From Streptomyces cyaneus (GTDB lineage: Bacteria; Actinomycetota; Actinomycetes; Streptomycetales; Streptomycetaceae): a stretch of DNA of 64,000 nucleotides. A program made the translations under genes and the position numbers. Under the pieces are notes generated by a model. That model was given only the letters and a program-made list of their open reading frames with translations, searched no databases and was not told where the DNA came from. Positions 59,843 through 64,000 of the stretch are shown here, piece after piece; position 1 is the first letter of the stretch, and every line of letters begins with the position of its first letter. The stretch is from assembly GCF_004028635.1 (NCBI RefSeq), contig NZ_RQJW01000006.1, positions 496,001-560,000 on the forward strand, read 5' to 3'.

Positions 59843-60478
59843 TCAGGTGGCCCCGGTCGCCGCCGGGCACCGCCCCGCGGCGGCCGCGGTGAGGCGGCCG
59901 AGGGCCTCGTCCCGGTCGCAGGCGTGGGCGCCCAGGGACGTCTGGTGGGCGATGATCGACTGCTCCAGACGCATCAGACGCCAGCCGCGGCGCAGCAGGA
60001 ACGGCACCGACTTGCGGCCCTCCCGCAAGTCGCGCACGAAGCGGCGGCGGAAGGTCTTCACCGGGCCGCGGCTCAGGCACAGCGCGTCGGCCAGCACACC
60101 GAGTTCCCGGCAGCGGCTCACGATCTCGGCCGCGAAGATGCCCTCCGCGATGAACAGCGGGGTCCGGCCGATCTCGACGGCCTCCTCGCCCGTGCGGGCG
60201 CTGAGCGAGATGTCGTACAGCGGCACGTTCGTACGGCCCGTGCGGCACAGCTCCGTGATCGCCGCCACGGCCGTGTCGGCGTCCCACGAGTCCGGGTGGT
60301 CCCAGTCGATGTCGGCGCTCCCGGGGACCTGCGGCAGGGTCGGGTCGTCGCCCTCTTTGTAGAAGTCGTCGAGCCGCAGCACCGGAAGACCGGAGCGGGC
60401 GGCGAGAAGGGACTTGCCGGAGCCGGAGGGGCCGCAGAGCAGCACGACTCGCGTCGGTATGGGCGGTTGGGAACTCAC
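59843..60478 (-). CDS. Uridine kinase-like P-loop protein
   Basis: A 211-residue P-loop kinase related to uridine kinase. Walker A is VVLLCGPSGSGKSLLAARSG (about residues 13-28). LRLDDFYKEGDDPTLP and DIDWDHPDSWDAD match the uridine/cytidine kinase substrate region. PLYDISLSARTGEEAV and an FIAEGIFAAEIV segment follow, and FRRRFVRDLREGRKS forms a lid-like basic helix. GTG 60478 is chosen by conservation; the frame is open to 60547. It fits the nucleoside-salvage theme of the window. Confidence 0.8.
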   Translation of the reverse strand: MSSQPPIPTRVVLLCGPSGSGKSLLAARSGLPVLRLDDFYKEGDDPTLPQVPGSADIDWDHPDSWDADTAVAAITELCRTGRTNVPLYDISLSARTGEEAVEIGRTPLFIAEGIFAAEIVSRCRELGVLADALCLSRGPVKTFRRRFVRDLREGRKSVPFLLRRGWRLMRLEQSIIAHQTSLGAHACDRDEALGRLTAAAAGRCPAATGAT

Positions 60479-60617
60479 GGGACACCAGTGTGAGGCATGG
60501 CCAGGCCAGGGAACGACCCGGTGGACGGAGATTGAAACGTGCGTCACATTTTGAACGCCCTGAGGGTCCTCGGGGCGGTGACCTCCGGGGCGTCCGGGGC
60601 ATCGGGGGGGCAGAGGA

Positions 60618-60661
60618 AGAGGGCCGTGTCTCCTCCGGACGGAGAGGAGGCACGGCCCTCT
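60618..60661 (-). terminator. Terminator of the aldehyde dehydrogenase operon
   Basis: AGAGGGCCGTG pairs with CACGGCCCTCT, and the stem extends inward through CTCCTC/GAGGAG with one wobble pair. It starts 17 bases past the stop of the short dehydrogenase gene. Confidence 0.8.
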
Positions 60662-60677
60662 GGTCTGTGGGCCGGTG

Positions 60678-61589
60678 TCAGTACGACGAGCCCGACGCGC
60701 CCAGCGACCCCGTCGGGTGCCAGACCGTCTTGGTCTCCAGGAACGCCGTCATGCGGTCGATGCCGGGAGTCTCCGTGTAATCCACAGGCTGTGGACGCAG
60801 GACACGCTTCAGGTTGTCCGCCGCCGCGATCTCCAGCTCCTTCGCCAGTACGTCGTCGGCGCCCGCGAGGTCGATCGCGTTGACGTCCTGGTGCGCGGCC
60901 AGCGGCTTCGCGATCTCCGCCGTACGGCCCGACAGCACGTTGACGACGCCGCCCGGCAGGTCGGAGGTGGCCAGGACCTCGCCGAGGGAGAGGGCGGGGA
61001 GCGGGGACTTCTCGGAGGCGACCACGATCGCCGTGTTGCCCGTGGCGATCACCGGGGCCAGCACCGAGACGAGGCCCAGGAAGGACGACTCCTGCGGGGC
61101 CAGGACGGCCACCACGCCCGTCGGCTCGGGGGAGGAGAGGTTGAAGAACGGGCCCGCGACCGGGTTTCCGCCGCCGACCACCTGGGCGATCTTGTCGGTC
61201 CAGCCCGCGTACCAGACCCAGCGGTCGATCGCCGCGTCGACCTGCGCCGCCGCCTTCGACTTCGACAGGCCCTCGGCGTCGGCGACTTCACGGACGTACT
61301 GCTCGCGGCGGCCCTCCAGCATCTCGGCGATGCGGTACAGGATCTGGCCGCGGTTGTACGCCGTCGCGCCGGACCACGCCCCGAACGCCTTGCGGGCGGC
61401 CACGACCGCGTCACGGGCGTCCTTGCGGGAGGACAGGGGTACGTTCGCCAGCCAGTTGTCCTTGGAGTCCGACACCTCGTACACCCGGCCGCTCTCGGAA
61501 CGCGGGAACTTCCCGCCGACGTACAGCTTGTAGGTCTTGAAGACGGAGAGCCGCTCGGCGCGCTCGGTCTTGTCGTTCTTGTCAGACAT
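60678..61589 (-). CDS. Short aldehyde dehydrogenase-like protein without catalytic Cys
   Basis: A 303-residue protein covering only the N-terminal, NAD-binding part of the ALDH fold. It has KTYKLYVGGKFPRSESG, RGQILYRIAEMLEGRR, WYAGWTDKIAQV, VVAVLAPQESSFLGLVSVLAPVIATGNTAIVV and LPGGVVNVLSGR. The catalytic Cys region is missing. The expected LELGG glutamate is replaced near AIDLAGADD. It therefore cannot be an ordinary dehydrogenase. It overlaps the full-length ALDH gene by eight bases, so it is co-translated and may be a structural or regulatory partner. Confidence 0.85.
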   Translation of the reverse strand: MSDKNDKTERAERLSVFKTYKLYVGGKFPRSESGRVYEVSDSKDNWLANVPLSSRKDARDAVVAARKAFGAWSGATAYNRGQILYRIAEMLEGRREQYVREVADAEGLSKSKAAAQVDAAIDRWVWYAGWTDKIAQVVGGGNPVAGPFFNLSSPEPTGVVAVLAPQESSFLGLVSVLAPVIATGNTAIVVASEKSPLPALSLGEVLATSDLPGGVVNVLSGRTAEIAKPLAAHQDVNAIDLAGADDVLAKELEIAAADNLKRVLRPQPVDYTETPGIDRMTAFLETKTVWHPTGSLGASGSSY

Positions 61590-63018
61590 CGAGGTACGCC
61601 TCCAGGCCGTGGCGGCCGCCCTCGCGGCCGAAGCCCGACTCCTTGTAGCCGCCGAACGGCGAGGTCGGGTCGAACTTGTTGAACGTGTTGGACCAGATCA
61701 CGCCCGCGCGGAGCTTGTTCGCCACCGCCAGGATGCGGGAGCCCTTCTCGGTCCAGATGCCCGCCGACAGGCCGTACGGGGTGTTGTTGGCCTTGGCGAC
61801 GGCCTCGTCCGGCGTGCGGAAGGTGAGGACCGACAGGACCGGGCCGAAGATCTCGTCGCGGGCGATCCGGTGCGCCTGGGTGACGTTCGTGAAGAGCGTC
61901 GGGGCGAACCAGTAGCCGGAGGTCGGGATCTCGCAGGCCGGCGACCAGCGCTCGGCGCCCTCCGCCTCGCCCTGCTCGACGAGCGAGGTGATGCGGGTGA
62001 GCTGCTCCTCGGAGTTGATCGCGCCGATGTCCGTGTTCTTGTCCAGCGGGTCGCCGAGACGGAGGGTCGACAGGCGCCGCTTCAGGGAGTCCAGCAGCTC
62101 GTCCTGGATCGACTCCTGGACCAGCAGACGGCTGCCCGCGCAGCAGACCTGGCCCTGGTTGAAGAAGATCCCGTTGACGATCCCCTCCACCGCCTGGTCG
62201 ATCGGGGCGTCGTCGAAGACGATGTTGGCGCCCTTGCCGCCCAGCTCCAGGGTGAGCTTCTTGCGGCTGCCGGCGACGGTCCGCGCGATCTCCTTGCCGA
62301 CGGCCGTGGAGCCGGTGAAGGCGACCTTGTTCACGTCCGGGTGCGCGACGACCGCGGCGCCCGCGTCGCCGTATCCGGGAAGGATGTTGACGACGCCCTT
62401 GGGCAGGCCCGCCTGGCGGCAGATGTCCGCGAAGAACAGGGCGGACAGGGGGGTCGTCTCGGCGGGCTTGAGCACCACCGTGTTGCCGGTCGCGAGGGCC
62501 GGGGCGATCTTCCACGCCAGCATCAGCAGCGGGAAGTTCCAGGGGATGACCTGGCCGGCCACACCCAGGGGCTTCGGCGACGCACCGAAGCCGGCGTGGT
62601 CGAGCTTGTCCGCCCAGCCCGCGTAGTAGAAGAAGTGCGCGGCGACCAGGGGGAGGTCGGCGTCGCGGGTCTCCTTGATCGGCTTGCCGTTGTCCAGGGT
62701 CTCCAGGACGGCCAGCTCCCGGCTGCGCTCCTGGATGATCCGGGCGATGCGGAACAGGTACTTCGCGCGCTCGGAGCCGGGCAGCGCCGACCACTTCTCG
62801 AAGGCCTTGCGGGCGGCCTTCACCGCGCGGTCCACGTCCGCCTCGCCGGCCTGGGCGATCTCGGAGAGGACCTCCTCGGTGGACGGGGAGACGGTCTTGA
62901 AGACCTTGCCGTCCGCCGCCTCCACGAACTCGCCGTCGATGAAGAGGCCGTAGGAGGGCGCGATGTCGACGATTCCGCGGGACTCGGGGGCCGGTGCGTA
63001 TTCGAATGCCGATGCCAT
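61582..63018 (-). CDS. Aldehyde dehydrogenase
   Basis: A 478-residue NAD(P)-dependent aldehyde dehydrogenase, complete. Landmarks are YGLFIDGEFVEAADG, the cofactor loop VIPWNFPLLMLAWKIAPALATGNTVVLKPAE, VAFTGSTAVGKEI, the catalytic Glu in LTLELGGKGANIVF, the catalytic Cys in FFNQGQVCCAGSRLLV and EIFGPVLSV. ATG 63018 lies five bases after the deoC stop. Following deoC, it plausibly oxidises acetaldehyde released from deoxyribose 5-phosphate, feeding acetate or acetyl-CoA; this is inferred from order. Confidence 0.93.
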   Translation of the reverse strand: MASAFEYAPAPESRGIVDIAPSYGLFIDGEFVEAADGKVFKTVSPSTEEVLSEIAQAGEADVDRAVKAARKAFEKWSALPGSERAKYLFRIARIIQERSRELAVLETLDNGKPIKETRDADLPLVAAHFFYYAGWADKLDHAGFGASPKPLGVAGQVIPWNFPLLMLAWKIAPALATGNTVVLKPAETTPLSALFFADICRQAGLPKGVVNILPGYGDAGAAVVAHPDVNKVAFTGSTAVGKEIARTVAGSRKKLTLELGGKGANIVFDDAPIDQAVEGIVNGIFFNQGQVCCAGSRLLVQESIQDELLDSLKRRLSTLRLGDPLDKNTDIGAINSEEQLTRITSLVEQGEAEGAERWSPACEIPTSGYWFAPTLFTNVTQAHRIARDEIFGPVLSVLTFRTPDEAVAKANNTPYGLSAGIWTEKGSRILAVANKLRAGVIWSNTFNKFDPTSPFGGYKESGFGREGGRHGLEAYLDV

Positions 63019-63023
63019 GGTGA

Positions 63024-64000
63024 TCAGTCCACCGTCACGTAGTCGGGGCCGGAGTAGCGGCCGGTGGCCAGCTTCTGACGCTGCATCAGCAGGTCGTTCA
63101 GGAGCGAGGAGGCGCCGAAGCGGAACCAGTGGTTGTCCAGCCAGTCCTCGCCCGCGGTCTCGTTGACCAGGACGAGGAACTTGATGGCGTCCTTGGTCGT
63201 CCTGATGCCGCCGGCCGGCTTCACGCCGACCTGGATGCCGGTCTGGGTACGGAAGTCGCGTACCGCTTCCAGCATAAGGAGGGTGTTCGCCGGGGTGGCG
63301 TTCACGGCGACCTTGCCGGTGGACGTCTTGATGAAGTCGGCGCCCGCCAGCATGCCGAGCCAGCTCGCCCGCCGGATGTTGTCGTACGTCGACAGCTCGC
63401 CGGTCTCGAAGATGACCTTGAGGCGGGCGCTCGCCCCGCAGGCCTCCTTCACGGCGACGATCTCGTCGTACACCTTCAGGTAGTTCCCCGCGAGGAACGC
63501 CCCGCGGTCGATGACCATGTCGATCTCGTCCGCACCGGCCGCGACGGCGTCGCGCACGTCGGCCAGCTTCACGGCGAGGGCCGCGCGGCCGGCCGGGAAG
63601 GCGGTGGCGACCGAGGCGACCTTCACGGTCGAGCCGGCGACGGCCTGCTTGGCGGTGGCCACCATGTCGGGGTAGACGCACACGGCCGCGGTCGCCGGAG
63701 TCGTACGGTCGGTGGGGTCGGGGTGGACCGCCTTTGCGCCGAGCGCCCGGACCTTGCCCGGGGTGTCCGCGCCTTCCAGCGTCGTCAGGTCGACCATCGA
63801 GATGGCGAGGTCGATGGCGTACGCCTTCGCGGTCGTCTTGATGGAACGGGTGCCGAGGGACGCGGCGCGCCCCTCCAGGCCGACCGCGTCGACGCCGGGC
63901 AGCCCGTGGAGGAAGCGGCGCAGCGTGCTGTCGGACGCGGTCACGTCCGTGAGGGCATGGGCGCTGGGGGTACCTCCCACGCTTTCGGCAGCGGGGGAGG
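63024..64000 (-). CDS. deoC: Deoxyribose-phosphate aldolase (5' end at or beyond window edge)
   Basis: A DeoC class I aldolase splitting 2-deoxyribose 5-phosphate into acetaldehyde and glyceraldehyde 3-phosphate. It has AISMVDLTTLEGADTPGKV, AAVCVYPDM, VKVASVATAFPAG, EIDMVIDRGAFLAGNY, VIFETGEL and the Schiff-base Lys in GADFIKTSTGKVAVNAT, with VGVKPAGGIRT carrying the second Lys. Conserved sequence starts near TASDSTLRRFL. The frame stays open to base 64000, so the true start may lie outside; GTG 63980 and 63944 are internal options. It is first of a deoC-ALDH-short ALDH operon. Confidence 0.92.
   Translation of the reverse strand, partial: SPAAESVGGTPSAHALTDVTASDSTLRRFLHGLPGVDAVGLEGRAASLGTRSIKTTAKAYAIDLAISMVDLTTLEGADTPGKVRALGAKAVHPDPTDRTTPATAAVCVYPDMVATAKQAVAGSTVKVASVATAFPAGRAALAVKLADVRDAVAAGADEIDMVIDRGAFLAGNYLKVYDEIVAVKEACGASARLKVIFETGELSTYDNIRRASWLGMLAGADFIKTSTGKVAVNATPANTLLMLEAVRDFRTQTGIQVGVKPAGGIRTTKDAIKFLVLVNETAGEDWLDNHWFRFGASSLLNDLLMQRQKLATGRYSGPDYVTVD
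63963..64000. repeat. Streptomyces-type hairpin repeat at the deoC 5' end
   Basis: GCTGGGGGTACCTCCCACGC and the following bases match a repeat I recognise from streptomycete intergenic DNA. CCTCCC-A-CGCT pairs with AGCG-G-GGGAGG (63973-64000). The deoC frame reads through it. Confidence 0.5.

Overview
The window is chromosomal DNA from a high-GC actinomycete, almost certainly Streptomyces. Coding regions are strongly GC-biased, GTG starts are common, stop/start overlaps such as ATGA and TGATG are frequent, and several loci are characteristic of the genus (sdhCDAB, afsQ1/afsQ2/sigQ, a sialic-acid-like cell-wall polymer cluster). Gene order looks like the central core of a streptomycete chromosome, not an island: I see no insertion sequence, prophage, tRNA or CRISPR array. 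Gene symbols are given only where the family and context are clear.

Layout. 1-16 kb: the end of an unidentified gene, a Uma2-type protein, the succinate dehydrogenase operon (minus strand), a ureidoimidazoline decarboxylase-like gene, a GH20 hexosaminidase, a run of small unknowns and lipoproteins, and two consecutive ECF sigma factor plus membrane-partner pairs that look like a duplication. 16-22 kb: an L,D-transpeptidase, a methylmalonyl-CoA mutase catalytic subunit without its B12 domain, a second Uma2 protein, and a TetR/flavin monooxygenase divergon with two near-identical operators. 22.6-33.7 kb: a cell-wall glycopolymer locus with two GT2 plus polysialyltransferase-like modules facing each other around an acyltransferase, a DUF6716 glycosyltransferase, a CMP-sialate synthetase fused to a HAD phosphatase, a short NeuB synthase and a GT52-like protein. 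The set reads as synthesis, activation and polymerisation of a nonulosonic acid (sialic acid/Kdn type).

34-54 kb: an M20 amidohydrolase, then two tandem BMP-family nucleoside-binding lipoproteins, their ABC ATPase and two permeases, cytidine deaminase and thymidine phosphorylase. Adenosine deaminase lies 8 kb further on. A palindrome (core CTACGCGCGTAG) sits in front of both lipoprotein genes, the ATPase gene and the adenosine deaminase gene, which suggests one nucleoside-salvage regulon. The ATPase gene appears to start with ATC. Between these lie a third Uma2 protein, an AEC transporter, a STAS protein, a SigG-like ECF sigma factor and a second DNA polymerase sliding clamp. The last two each carry a promoter matching the RecA-independent DNA-damage consensus (TTGTCAGTG-N8-TAnnnT). 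An MFS exporter with a divergent LysR regulator and an unusual hydrolase complete the block.

54-64 kb: small membrane and secreted proteins, the afsQ two-component system with its lipoprotein and divergent sigQ (a GTGAC-N6-GTGAC AfsQ1 box lies between them), a uridine kinase-like gene, a short and a full aldehyde dehydrogenase, and deoC running off the right edge. DeoC, uridine kinase, Cdd, DeoA and Add together form a dispersed nucleoside and deoxyribose catabolic set.

Limits: all assignments come from reading the sequence and remembered family motifs. No searches were run. Start codons were chosen from ribosome-binding sites, overlaps and family conservation, and uncertain ones are flagged.
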